A DNA stretch of 64,000 nt, taken from the NCBI RefSeq assembly GCF_010183535.1, contig NC_071328.1, forward strand, positions 16,306,001 to 16,370,000. Direction: 5' to 3'. The translations under genes and the position numbers were made by a program. The DNA is from Caenorhabditis remanei (taxonomy: Eukaryota > Nematoda > Chromadorea > Rhabditida > Rhabditidae). This document shows, one piece after another, positions 32,254-42,954 of the stretch; the first letter of the stretch is position 1; each line of letters begins with the position of its first letter. Below the pieces are notes generated by a model. It was not told the DNA's origin and did not search any database. It saw only the letters and a program-made list of their open reading frames with translations.

Positions 32254-34203
32254 TCACTTAACCATGACGAAGAATGATTTTCGTAGTTCAGCAGTTAGTT
32301 TATATTCCGGATCATGCACAAAATTCATATCCATTTCTTGTTCATCCATGTTTTGAATCAATCTCTGATAGTCTCTTATCATTTCACGAGACAATGGTTC
32401 ATCTTGAAATATCATATGAAATGTCATTCCAATCGTAGCAACTTTCCCATCGGTTCTGGTGATATCCACTCCTCCATTCACTTTGTATACTTGCTCCTCG
32501 TCCCAGGGAGATCTCAAAATGGAAACTTTGAAAATAATTTAGGTATTAGGCCTCCGAATAATAGAAGTAATCATTTTTGAAGGATGTTTTCCCTGATAAA
32601 CTCACGTATATTCTCGTCTAACTGTCCGAACATCTCTTATCTCTCCATCCAATCCATCCAAAATGATCGACCAATCCAAGTTCTCTTTCACACGAATTAA
32701 ATAAAATCCTATTCGTTCATTAGCCTTCATTTCCTTCCAATTCTTCATAAATACATTCAAATCTCTATTAGTCAAAGATGTCTCTCTTCCAGGCATATAG
32801 ATACAGTCCATTCTAATCAGATGGTCGAGATCTAGCTTTTCTCTTGAATACAAACTCAGTTCGTCCACTTTTCCGTTCACCTTACAAACATAGTGACTTC
32901 GGCCTAAATACAGAACTCCAATATCCTTCTTGAAATTATTCATAAACCAATTCAAATAAAATTCATCGCTTTCTTTCTCACTATATGCTATTAAATATGG
33001 AATCTTAGTTAACTTCTCGTGTTTATTGATCCAATTCATGAATACATTGAGATTACTCGATTTCATTACTGGATCGATAATTATACTCATCCCTCCAAAT
33101 TCACAATCGAATATTTCCTGACAATGATCTATCAATTTTCCAATCGACTTCCCCGCATTCTTTGAGTAGATATCCAAATATCTTTCAGTTCTGTATCTCT
33201 CGTAATTACGGAGACCTGGATACAGTTGGAAGAACCAGTGACTCCTTAAACCGCAACATGGGTCGCCCACGTTCACATAGTAACAGTTGGATACATTAAG
33301 CCATAGTTTCAAATATGGTATTTTTACCAACTTCGAGATTTTCTTAGTTTTCCGAGAGACTCTTGAGAAGAGGTATCTGAAAGAGTACAATTGTTCAAAA
33401 GATTGTCACGGTGTAGTCTTTGATTCAAGAGTTTTGAATTTAACTCCCTTTTGTAGAACAAGAGTAGCCATTTATTTTCATAGTTGATAACCTTTCGGTA
33501 GTTCTGCCCCCTTTCGAGATATACACGTTTTAACTAGGGAAGGCCTCCGAGTGACCGTGGAGTTATAGGGCGCGACCTATATCATTGGAAAGCTGAGAAA
33601 ACGCTGATTCCAAATATATTTTCTGTTTTTGCCCTCGAGGCCTGGTATTCGAGAAAAACAAGGTCAAAGTTAGAAAAAATGACAAGTTATTGTCTTTTTA
33701 ACACACGAAAAATGTTTTGAAATTTTTTTGCGATTTTCGCGTGTTAAAAAGGCAATAAATTGTCATTTTTTCTAACTTTGACCTTGTTTTTCCTGAATAT
33801 CAGGCATCGAGGGCAAAAACTGAATATATATCTGGAATCAGCGTTTTCTCAGCTTTCTAAAGATATAGGTCACGTCCCATAACTCCAGACCGAGTCCATG
33901 ACCTTCCCTAGTAAGATAGGGTCCCTGTAAAAGAGACAGAGAATACAGCACACTTTCGTTTCTCTGCGTCTCTCATGTTTAGTGGATGAAATCGATAGCC
34001 TTATTAGAACGGTCGTATCTTGATAGCTTTTCAAAACTAGCGAAGCTTTTGAAAACTGCCAATTACAAAATATAGGTCCAGATTTTTCTATTCAGAAACA
34101 TCAAAACTTACATTTCAATAGGATTCCAACACTTGATGACTTCAATCAAAGCGAGACGTGGCAAACAGAGAAGAGGGAATTTCCGAGATGATCGACGAGA
34201 CAT
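32254..34203 (-). CDS. F-box / FBA_2-like protein, array gene 7 (short form)
   Basis: Exons are 34112-34203, 32606-33376 and 32254-32512, giving 373 residues. F-box: FPLLCLPRLALIEVIKCWNP plus YLFSRVSRKTKKISKLVK. The tail keeps LTNRDLNVFMKNW and GGVDITRTDGKVATIGM, and shares the 15-residue deletion with gene 6. Canonical splice sites; frame open. Intron 1 contains the palindromic element at 33532-33914 as well as an older degraded foldback element. Confidence 0.83.
33532..33914. mobile_element. long palindromic element, family ACTAGGGA, copy 2
   Basis: An inverted repeat of about 380 bp with the same arms as the copy at 11852-12232 (left ACTAGGGAAGGC, then GAGTTATAGGGCGCGACCTA; right GGTCACGTCCCATAACTCCA to CCCTAGT). 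It has inserted into an older element in intron 1 of F-box gene 7. No coding capacity. Confidence 0.7.
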
Positions 34204-34254
34204 TTATTAGTGAATGAATGCATAGAGTGGAGGCGATGGATTAAGTGAGGGAAT

Positions 34255-34274
34255 CATCTGCCAAATGACAGATG
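34255..34274 (-). promoter_or_regulatory. conserved CATCTG/CAGATG palindrome upstream of F-box gene 7
   Basis: A 20-nt element with unchanged halves and altered centre, 52 nt before the ATG at 34203. It is closer than in the other genes because of a deletion in between. Confidence 0.5.
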
Positions 34275-34532
34275 GTACAAGTGTTGGTCATTCAACAAGA
34301 AGGCACTCAATTAGAAGAAATGAACAATGTATTAACAGAAAAATAAGTGAGATTTTAACAACTTTGGACGAAATGTCTTATAAAATGATATAAAAATATG
34401 GAAAAAAATAAGAAAAAAATGCAGAAATCGAATGTGCTGAGAGTGTTACAGTATTTACACTATTTATAGTGATTGTGTGTGCAAGCGAGCTCTACCAAGT
34501 TATTACTATTGCCGTAGAGCGCATTAACAAAT

Positions 34533-35872
34533 CTACCAAACACGAATAGAGAATCGATACAAAGAGTATCCATATCCTCCTATTTCTTCTTCTTCTTCCT
34601 CTTCATTCTCTGCTATTTCACCACCTTTATCATTCCCTCTTCTGAATTCCAAACTTTCCAAATCCCTCTTATCTTCATTCCAACTTCTGAATGCTTCTTC
34701 GTATTCTTCGATTGAGTAATCACGAATTCTTCTACTACTGTGATTGTGATAACAAAGAATTTCAATTGTCGCAATCTTTCCGTCGATTCGCTCAATATCC
34801 ACACCACCGTGAAGCGTCACTGTATCATTTTCGTTAATTCTGGAAGAGTTTTGATGAAATGTTGAAGGATAACCGTGAAAATGTTTTGGGGGTTTCAGAC
34901 TCACTCATAACTTATTTTCCTCGTTTCCGGATGCCATATCGTCGCCTTCAATCCTCTCAACACCTGTCTCCAATCCATCTTCTTTTCGATCCCCAATTCA
35001 TACCATTTCATGTTGAAATTTGATTTTCCAGTCATCCAATTTTCCAAGAATTTGTTGATATCTTGGTCCGTTAAATGACTGAATTCCACATAAATGCGTT
35101 CGGGACTCATCGTCAATAGGGTGTCAACGGTAAACCATTTCTGGCAGTCGGGAGCGTGGTCAGTGAAATATTTGGTGTTTTTGAAAGTTTGCGGGAATTT
35201 CAAAGAATTCATTGATGAGGTATCATCTAGAAACGGTCGAAAACAATCGATACTTGCTTGCAAACTATTCACAACCAAATCAAGACTATATCGATTTTTC
35301 AGTTCAACATAAAAAGTGGAAATCGGGTGGAGTGAGTCATTGGTATTCATCCAAGTGATAATTACCTTCAGGTCGTTTGAATTGAAGCGTTTTTCAAAAA
35401 AGATAAAAGAATGAAGATTGGAGTTGTATATTTCCTGAATATACTCAATCATCCCGAGACACATGGCAATCGGGTTATCAGACTTGATACCGAGATACTG
35501 CCACTCTGGCCGTTTATATAAAACTTCCTCAGACTCCGAAGTGCTTCCAAACCGCCATAAATCTGATCTACGAATATATTTTTGATTGTAATTACGGCCA
35601 GTACGATACTTGTGTTTGGTGAAAGAAATATCAAATTCCGGGAATGTATCAAACCAAATACTCATATAACACGGCTTCTTGTTAGGGAAGATCTTTGCAA
35701 TTTTCTTGGATTTTTGGGAGACCATTGCGAAATTTAGGCTGGAATGAAGTTATATTGTAGATCAAAACTAGAAAAAAAGCACTTACACTTCATGAGGATT
35801 CAACATTCGAACAACGAGTTCCAGTGGAATAAAAGGTAGACGGAGCAGCGAAAACGGATGAATCGATGACAT
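34533..35872 (-). CDS. divergent F-box / FBA_2-like protein with acidic tail
   Basis: Exons are 35787-35872, 34905-35738 and 34533-34839 with matching phases, giving 408 residues. F-box: FSLLRLPFIPLELVVRMLNP followed by VLNFAMVSQKSKKIAKIF. The middle part ends in the family signature LTDQDINKFLENWMTG. The last exon has GGVDIERIDGKIATIEI and then a long acidic run (ENEEEEEEE) before SLYRFSIRVW. The intron positions are exactly those of the tandem array, so it is an older relative rather than a recent copy. The shared CATCTG/CAGATG element is absent upstream. The acidic C-terminus is unusual for the array; its role is unknown. Confidence 0.83.
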
Positions 35873-36821
35873 GAAAAATGGAGTGCGCGAAGACTTCACA
35901 GTAGGCAGAATGAAGATGAGTACAGTCTAATGAGGAGAGAGGTGTAGTCTCATACCACCTATTGATTACAGTAACTAGGAGGAAATCAATAATTAAGAAA
36001 ACCAGATGCCCGGTTTGTTACAACTCCTCAAACACAGATAGCAACATTTTAACAGAATACTTCATAAGTCTCCATATGGTAGTGTGCTTGATTCGGAGTG
36101 AAGCATATTTCAAATTTTCCACAAAAAATAAAAATCTTAATATCAGAAAACGTAAAAAAACACATGAAAGTGAAGAGCTGTACTCACCAATACTCGCTAC
36201 TATAAATTGGATTACCTGCTTGGCCAGAGAAGTTTTTTAACGTTTTTCCTTCTCCTTCAGTTGAATCAGATTCTCAATATCCCAAAGAAAATGATGTAAA
36301 AATAAATGAAAGATGATCCACTGAAAGACTTATTCATTTAGAATCTGGTTTTAAGGTCATGCAACTTTGAGCATGTGCCAAAATGCCACAGATTGTCACA
36401 TATAATGTTGTTAATTACGTTTGTAGATCAGATGCAGCATTTTATTTTTGTAATGGTTGGTAACTTCTATCGTAATAGAGACTTTTTGTTCACCGTTGAC
36501 GATAGATAACATTTTAAGGAAAATTTGAGCAATAAAGTTGTCAACTAAATACAAAAATAAAATCCTGCATAAGATTTACAGAAATAATGAACAATCGAGT
36601 TTATGGGGTAATCAGTGGCATTGTGAAAAGTCCTCAGAGTGTCTCTTTTTCCACTGATAATAAAAGTGCCGTATTCTTTCTGGAAAGTATTGTATCGTTG
36701 GAAATCTGGGACCACACATATCTAACTTCAACCTTAATTATTACTGCCAGTTTTTTTGTTTCGTTATTCGTTACAAGTATGTTCAAATTTTGTTCTATTT
36801 TGTTTTGTGTATAGGCGTTTT
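35873..36821. other. intergenic region with foldback repeat
   Basis: No recognisable exon. 36423-36583 is an inverted repeat (GTAGATCAGATGCAGCATTT with AAAATCCTGCATAAGATTTA) resembling a diverged member of the GATCAAAACC family. Open frames of 75-90 codons on both strands near 36600-36870 overlap each other and have no supporting homology. Confidence 0.45.
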
Positions 36822-37179
36822 CTAAGTTTTCCAATGATACATAGAAAATAACAAAAAAATAATACATACCCAAACTGTAGAGAATATTCTCATAAAGTCG
36901 CCTTCAGTACAGAATACAAAGTAGGCTTTGAAAAAAACAAAGAACTCCCCCAGGATAGTCACCAACATGGGGTGAACAATTATATTGATGCAGATGGTGA
37001 TTAGGAAGAACTGGAAACATAAATTATATCAATTATTGTGCTAGTCACGTTATCTTACAAAAAGCAGACATCCCTGGAGCCCGTAGATAAGATGCAAAGT
37101 GTCAAAAACGTAAATCATTGAGTAGCATCGCATGAAACTTCTGATATACGTGAGAGTACTTTGTGTTAATGGGAGTCCA
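36822..37179 (-). CDS. small multi-pass membrane protein, partial (pair member 1)
   Basis: Two exons are supported: 37059-37179 (TLTYIRSFMRCYSMIYVFDT, LIYGLQGCLLF) and 36822-37010 (FFLITICINIIVHPMLVTIL, FVFFKAYFVFCTEGDFMRIF, then a hydrophobic end and TAG). Splice sites and phase between them are good. The first exon begins in phase 2, so an upstream exon is missing from this model; none was convincingly found before 37400. It is a paralogue of the plus-strand gene at 37520. A GTATGT at the end of the conserved part could instead be a donor to a further exon. Family not recognised. Confidence 0.45.
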
Positions 37180-37519
37180 CTGAAATCATGGGACTTTAGA
37201 TAATTAAATTTCGAATACTTCAATCATGCCTGACCGTATCAAAACTGTTTTCAACTAGAACTATTAAGAATCAGAACCATATGTTTTCTAAATCGTAAAC
37301 ATCAGTTCTGATATTTACGATTTACCAGACTTTAACAGACTAAATCTCATAAGCAGACACTACAACTGGCATTTTATTGATTGGTGGCTGCACGGTCTTC
37401 CCGCTCACCGACCTCCCTCTCACTCTTTATAGGGATCTCACCTAATCTCCCCTCAAATGTATTGTTCACATTACATCGTCTTGTATTCTTTGTGACTTCT
37501 AGTACCCACAGTTCTTATA

Positions 37520-38144
37520 ATGAACCATATAAACCATTCCAATTACATTTCCATTCTAATCAACACTTTCACATATGTTCAAATGTTCATACGATGTTAC
37601 TCCTTCGTCCATGTTTATGAAATCATCCGCATGTTATATGGGTTGCTTGGGATCGTAGTATTTGTAAGTTTTTCATTAAGAAATCGATTTACTAAAAATT
37701 TATCAAACTCTTCCGAATAACTGAGTACACAATCAAAAATTACAGTAGTGTGCAGAATGCTGGTCTGAAAAGAACTGCAAATCATGTTTCAAGATCATTT
37801 CGAATAAATTAGATGCGCCTTTACAGCTTTTTGCTCGCTACTCTAAAAATGTGTTTCTTATCTATCAATATTTCCAGTTCACTGCTTTAATTGTCTATAT
37901 CAATATAGGCACACATCGCAATTGCATGAATATATTGGCTGAGATTTTTACTCTAACTCAATGTTACTGTCTGTACATAATTAATGGAAACGTGGATAGT
38001 TCTGTTAAAGTAAGTTCTGTTATGGTTCTCGTTAGTTTTTACATATATCTAGTTGCAGTGGTTCTTGCTAAACTTCATCATCCATCTTCTACTCATTTCA
38101 TTCGAATATTTCGCCAAGAAACGAGAGGACGAAAAAAGAAATAA
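37520..38144 (+). CDS. small multi-pass membrane protein (pair member 2), unknown family
   Basis: Exons are 37520-37663 and 37878-38144, joined in phase 0 through GTAAGT and TTTCCAG, for 136 residues. The protein has the paired motifs TFTYVQMFIRCYSFVHVYEI and FTALIVYINIGTHRNCMNIL. It also has further hydrophobic segments (ILAEIFTLTQCYCLYII, VMVLVSFYIYLVAVVLAKL) and a basic tail (RQETRGRKKK), so three to four membrane passes are likely. Exon position and sequence match the minus-strand neighbour at 36822-37179, showing an inverted duplication. A GTAAGT inside exon 2 is in frame and apparently read through. The start codon is the first in-frame ATG. I do not recognise the family. Confidence 0.6.
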
Positions 38145-38474
38145 AAAGTAATAATGGATTTAATGGATAGTAATCATATTTCAATTATCTATTGATTTTC
38201 TCATTTCGTTCATTCTAAAAAATTTGTTATTTCAATAAAAAGATCTCCTGTCTTCTGGGTGAATGAATCTGAGGAAAAGCATCGTTATTTCCTAAAAAAA
38301 AATAGTACTTTCAACAAAAACCAATCATTTAGTCGTCCTTTGCTAGAAAATATAGTGGGAGGCGCTAAAATATGTCAACTATACAAAGACAGATTAACAT
38401 TTAATCTACAAAACCCGCTACAAGGCACGAAGAAACGGGATACGGCGCTGAAAAGAATTCAAACGTTCATCGGG

Positions 38475-39622
38475 CACGGCCGGGATTTTACTACTCGTGG
38501 CCTAGAAAAATCAGTGACTTCGGCCACCGTGACCTTAAGCATTGCAAACTTCCGGAGCAAAAAAACGGTGTTTTTGGTCATTGTTTCGGAATTTTTTTGA
38601 TGCTGAATTGTAAAAAATTGATGAAATATCACAGAAAACCGAAAAATTATGAAAATAATCACGGATTGCGCTATAGGTGACCAAAAACACGTATTGTGCA
38701 GATATTGCTCAATTTCAGGCTCAGAATAGTTGTTGGAAAAGCGAGAGTAACTCAGAAACGTCGCCAGTCACGTCCGATTCGTAAAAATATGCTAAAAATC
38801 TCGGATTTGATTTCTCACGTTTCGAGAAAACGGAAAATCCTTGAAAAACTCGAAAAAACACACTTCAAACTTAAATTTCTCGAAGATGCTCTCTTCAAAA
38901 TTTTTAAAAATTTGCCAGAACGTGCACAACGACGTTCTCTACAATATTTCATGTTCAAAAATGGGGGTTCATGAACTCAATTTCGAGATATAAGACAAAA
39001 ACATGCAAAAAATGGGCCAAAAACAGCTAAAAATGAGTTTGCTCGAAGATGCTCTCCTCGAATTTTGAAAAAATTTGCCAAAAGTTCCGCCTTTGCATTC
39101 TTCACGTTTTGACATGTTCAAAAGTAGGGGTTCATGACTTCGTTTTCGAGAAAAATTGAAAAATGTCAAAAATCGGCTCCAAATCCTTCATAATTTCGTC
39201 ATTTTGTGACTAAAAAAATTCGGAGCAGGATAGAAAGATAAACCAGACGCAATTTGACGTTTTCTGTAAAAAATATAATATTCGCTAATGTTATTTTTCA
39301 AAGAAAATGAACGATTTTAAAACTTAGAGGAGTTTTTGCCCAGAATGTGATTTGAGTTGGTCAGACATCGAAATTTTGCATTTCCTCACGTCGATAAAGC
39401 CTTCTTCTATCTTCTGGTACATTTTTTCGCTTTTTAAAATACATTTAGTATTTTTCAGCGTCAAATTTCCGAAAAACTCGCCAGAAAATCTGAATTTTTC
39501 ATGCGATTACGGTACGCAGTCTGCAAACACCGTGACGCAATCTTTGCAGACAAATTTCGCTGCTTACTGCGTAACTCGTCGCACTATTTTCTAGGCCACG
39601 AGTAGTAAAATCCCGGCCGTGC
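38475..39622. mobile_element. 1.15-kb inverted-repeat DNA element
   Basis: The left end has GCACGGCCGGGATTTTACTA followed by CTCGTGGCCTAGAAAA. The right end is its exact complement (TTTTCTAGGCCACGAGTAGT then AAAATCCCGGCCGTGC). The inner part has two related blocks (around 38920-39000 and 39090-39160, each with GGGGTTCATGA) and no long frame. Probably a non-autonomous transposon; target duplication not determined. Confidence 0.65.
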
Positions 39623-40254
39623 GGGGAGAACGTACTGAGATAGCAAACGCGCTCCCCGGAGAATGCTTGAAATTTTTCAGCGCTGAATCCGATTTCGAGG
39701 ACGAGAGGAAACATTGCGACAACGAAAAAACCGACTACTTCGAGAGAGAGAGCTAGTTAAAGTGGCATTAATCCAGTGAGTTCCGATCTCTGCACAATTC
39801 TCAGTACAAATGAAGTGACATGAAATTCTAAAATATTTTTCAACAGTCATCGCAATTTTTATTAAAATGACAAACTCAGGACAACAAAACGACATGCTTT
39901 AAAATTCACAAGCTAGAACTTAGAAAGGGGGAGGGAAAGGGCAAATCACTATTATAGTGTGAGGAAAAGGGGCCTGGGAGACAAAGAACAAGGGGAATTT
40001 GGACGGGAGAGAGAGATGTGTGGATGCGCAATAATTATTACAAAATAACAGAAGGCCCGCATTGAATTGTACGAGATTTCCAAATAATTAACGGGTTGGG
40101 TTAACACGCCAATGGGTTGAGAGAGTGGGACAGGGATAATATAGTTGAAAGGCGGGGGTCGGATGGAATTTCACTTACATAATAAATTAACAAACGTCTA
40201 AGATGGGATGTGTTTGAATGGAAAGGAGAACAATGTTATGGTGGTACGAGGGGA
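39623..40254. other. 3' flank of car-1 and intergenic sequence
   Basis: No coding evidence. It includes G/A-rich tracts (39925-40020) near the end of the car-1 transcript. Confidence 0.4.
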
Positions 40255-41376
40255 TTATTGTTCAACGACGGCGGAGCTGTTGTTCTGCTGGTCGCGTGGG
40301 ACATAGCCACCACGACGGTATCCTCCGTTGTTTGGACGATATCCTCCATTGTTGTAACCACCACGGTTTTGATATCCATTGTTGTATCCTGAAAATACAC
40401 AAATTGTTGGAAGAATTTATAAACTGAAGTGATTACCTTGATATCCACGGTTTCCACCGCGTCCACGTCCTCCGAATCCACGACGGTAGTTCAACGAACG
40501 GACTGCGTTGTGTCCGAACGTCTCCTGGTTCGTCTCCCGCTCCTTCTTCCAGTCCGGTCGTCCAGTCTTTCCTTCGGCCTTCTCCAAGGATTCGCAGCTG
40601 ATGTTGTCGAAGAATGACGTCTTCTTGTCGTAGAAGGCGGCGTCCTTCTTCTCCTCAACCACTGGCTGCTCCTTCTCCTCGATCGTCAGCTTCTCGAGGG
40701 TGTCGGTGAGTGCCTCTTGGAACTTCTCGTTGGCCTTTTCGAAGTCGAAGTCCGACTCGAACTTCAGCTTCTCGCGGTGGTTGACTCTTGGGACTCCATA
40801 GTTGTTGTGTCCTCTTTGGTTGTTGTAGCCACCTCCGAATCCTCCGCGGTAGTTGTTGAACCCACGGTTGGCTTGGAAGTCTGGAAATTAAATACATAAT
40901 TCCCAATCAGAATTATAATTCATGTTAAACTCACTTTGTTGGTATCCTCCACGTCCTGGCCGTTGTTGGTTCACGATGTGAGCCAATGGGCTGTTGCGGG
41001 ATGGTGTTCCTGCTCTCGATGAGCCAGCGGACGCGGCTGGAGCTCCGTCGCTGTTCGATGCTGGAGCGGACCGGGAGGAGACAGAGATTATGGCTGGATC
41101 GTAAGGGAGTCCTCCACCAATGTTGGCCATCTTCGGGGTGTCGCAGACAATCAAATCCTTGATGTCGCTTGCCTTGAAGATGATGTATTCGTAGACATCA
41201 TCACGAGCGGCGACTGGGTTGGCGGTCGGGCGCTTCTCGGTTCCGAACGAGCGAACCTTGGCCAAAGCGATCGTCGAGTCGTTGGTGTCGACGGTGTAGA
41301 GGATTCCCTCGTAGCGGATGTCCAACTTGGAGATCAGACTGATCTTGCTTCCGATGTACGGAGTTTGATTCGACAT
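40255..41376 (-). CDS. car-1: CAR-1, LSm14/Scd6/RAP55 family RNA-binding protein
   Basis: Exons are 40935-41376, 40437-40880 and 40255-40388, giving 339 residues. Order of parts: LSm14 domain (residues about 3-85, [20 protein letters not shown]), a Ser/Ala-rich linker, FDF motif ([16 protein letters not shown]), FFD box ([13 protein letters not shown]), TFG box ([12 protein letters not shown]) and RGG/GGY-rich tails between and after them. These are the defining features of Scd6/RAP55 proteins, which act with the CGH-1/Dhh1 helicase in P-bodies and germ granules to repress and store mRNA. In C. elegans CAR-1 is needed for cytokinesis and germline function. The start is preceded by a TTTTTGCAG acceptor 6 nt upstream, probably for a spliced leader. 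The ORF could open earlier in frame, but this ATG matches the family. Confidence 0.95.
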
Positions 41377-42700
41377 GATTACCTGCAAAAATAGAGAAGT
41401 TAGGCATGATATACACTAGGATTGCGAAATATTGAGAGAATATTGTCAATACAAGAGAAAAGAGGCGAAAAATGAGAAAAGAAAGCTGAAAAATCGATGA
41501 AAACCTCGGGTCGCTAACAAAGCATGCATAAATCCTATTAACACGCGAAAACCAAGCAAATTTCATTCAAAACGGCCAAATTCAGTTGGAAAAAGTTAAG
41601 AATTGATTATATTCGATGCTCCGACAAGAAAAAATCTATTTCGATCTATTAAAAATACTGAAAATCGAATGTATGTATCGTAAGAAAGCTAAAACTCATT
41701 CGAAAGGCGCCTGGCGCAACGCCGCAGTCATCATTATCGATTCTGCCCGGCGGGGCGCGCTTGCATTCCTTCTCTCATGTATGCCAGGATCACCACGGAG
41801 AGGGGACAAACAAATGGAGGCAACGGCCTTTTTTCATAAATTTTGCATCCATCGCCCTAATTTTCTCAATTCTAACTAAAACTCCTACTGATACTATAAA
41901 AACTAGGCTAATACGATAGATCTGAAACAAGAATAAGTTGATTTTTTCACCAAAAATAAATTTTAGATTTAAAAAAAATTCTCGAGCAAAAATAACACAT
42001 TTCCGACAGATTCCACCTGACAACTAAGCGAAATAACCTGAATTATCGTCAAAAAACATGATTTTTATGCTGAAAACGCAAGAAAAACGAGAAAAATCGG
42101 CCTAAAATCGACAAAACGGCGAAAAAAACAACACGGAGGCCCAAAAAATAAACCCGGGCGCCGCGGATTTCAGCGTAATTAAAGGCGCATCCGGGTCTCG
42201 AAACGAACGCCTACGCCTTGGCAACGTGCCAGCTCCGTAAATCGACATGAATTTGAATTTTTCAAATTAATTTTTTTTTTCTCGGAAAAAAGTAAAGTTT
42301 CGGTGATTTCTCGAAGTTTTTCTTGGTAAAATATAACTTCAGAGCTAATTTTCTGTATTTTCAGCTCAAAATTTCTTAATAAAATATGAAAAACCAGTCA
42401 GAATCGGTGTGAATCGGCCGGGCAACATGTTTGGTTTGTTTTTCAGGCTAAAGCTCACTTCTGAAAGATTTTCAATGAGAATTAAGGTTATACGAAGCAA
42501 TTTGATGCATTTTATTCCATTTTTAGTTCAAAGTTATCGAGTTTTTCTCCAAATAATCGTTATTTTCATCATCTCTCGATTTTTTCGGTAATTTTTCTCA
42601 AAAAGGGAATTTCAAGAAATTGCTGATGAGTTTTCTGTATTTCAGGACAGAATTATCAGCAGAATCAACGTATTTCGCACCGGCGCTGTGTTCTTTTTCC
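41377..42700. promoter_or_regulatory. shared upstream region between car-1 and the COA5 gene
   Basis: This divergent spacer holds the likely promoters of both genes. GC-rich blocks occur near 41700-41780 (GGCGCCTGGCGCAACGCC) and 42150-42240 (CGGGCGCCGCGGATTTCAGC). Precise start sites cannot be placed. Confidence 0.35.
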
Positions 42701-42954
42701 TTTTCTTGTAGTTTTAAGGGTTCTTTCTCTCTCTTTTCTCCGTCAACTGTCTGCGTCTCTTGCTGCCAGCAGTGCAAAAACAGCGTCTCTCGTTTCCCGC
42801 CTTCTTCTCGTTGTTTTCCCGCCGTACTTCATTTTTTCAGTGTTCTTCGTTAATTTCTGGCGCTATTTCATGTTTTTTTGATTGAAAATCACATTTTTGA
42901 AGTTATTTTGTCGGGTTTCTGCTAATTTTTAGCCCTTTCTCGCCTTGTTTTCGC

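Noticed and set aside
18443..32580. Repeated plus-strand frames of 60-95 codons across the F-box array
   Set aside because: They are antisense shadows of F-box exon 3 and vary with its codon usage.
36587..36814. Plus-strand 75-codon hydrophobic frame
   Set aside because: It overlaps an open frame on the other strand, lacks homology to the neighbouring membrane genes and has no splice support.
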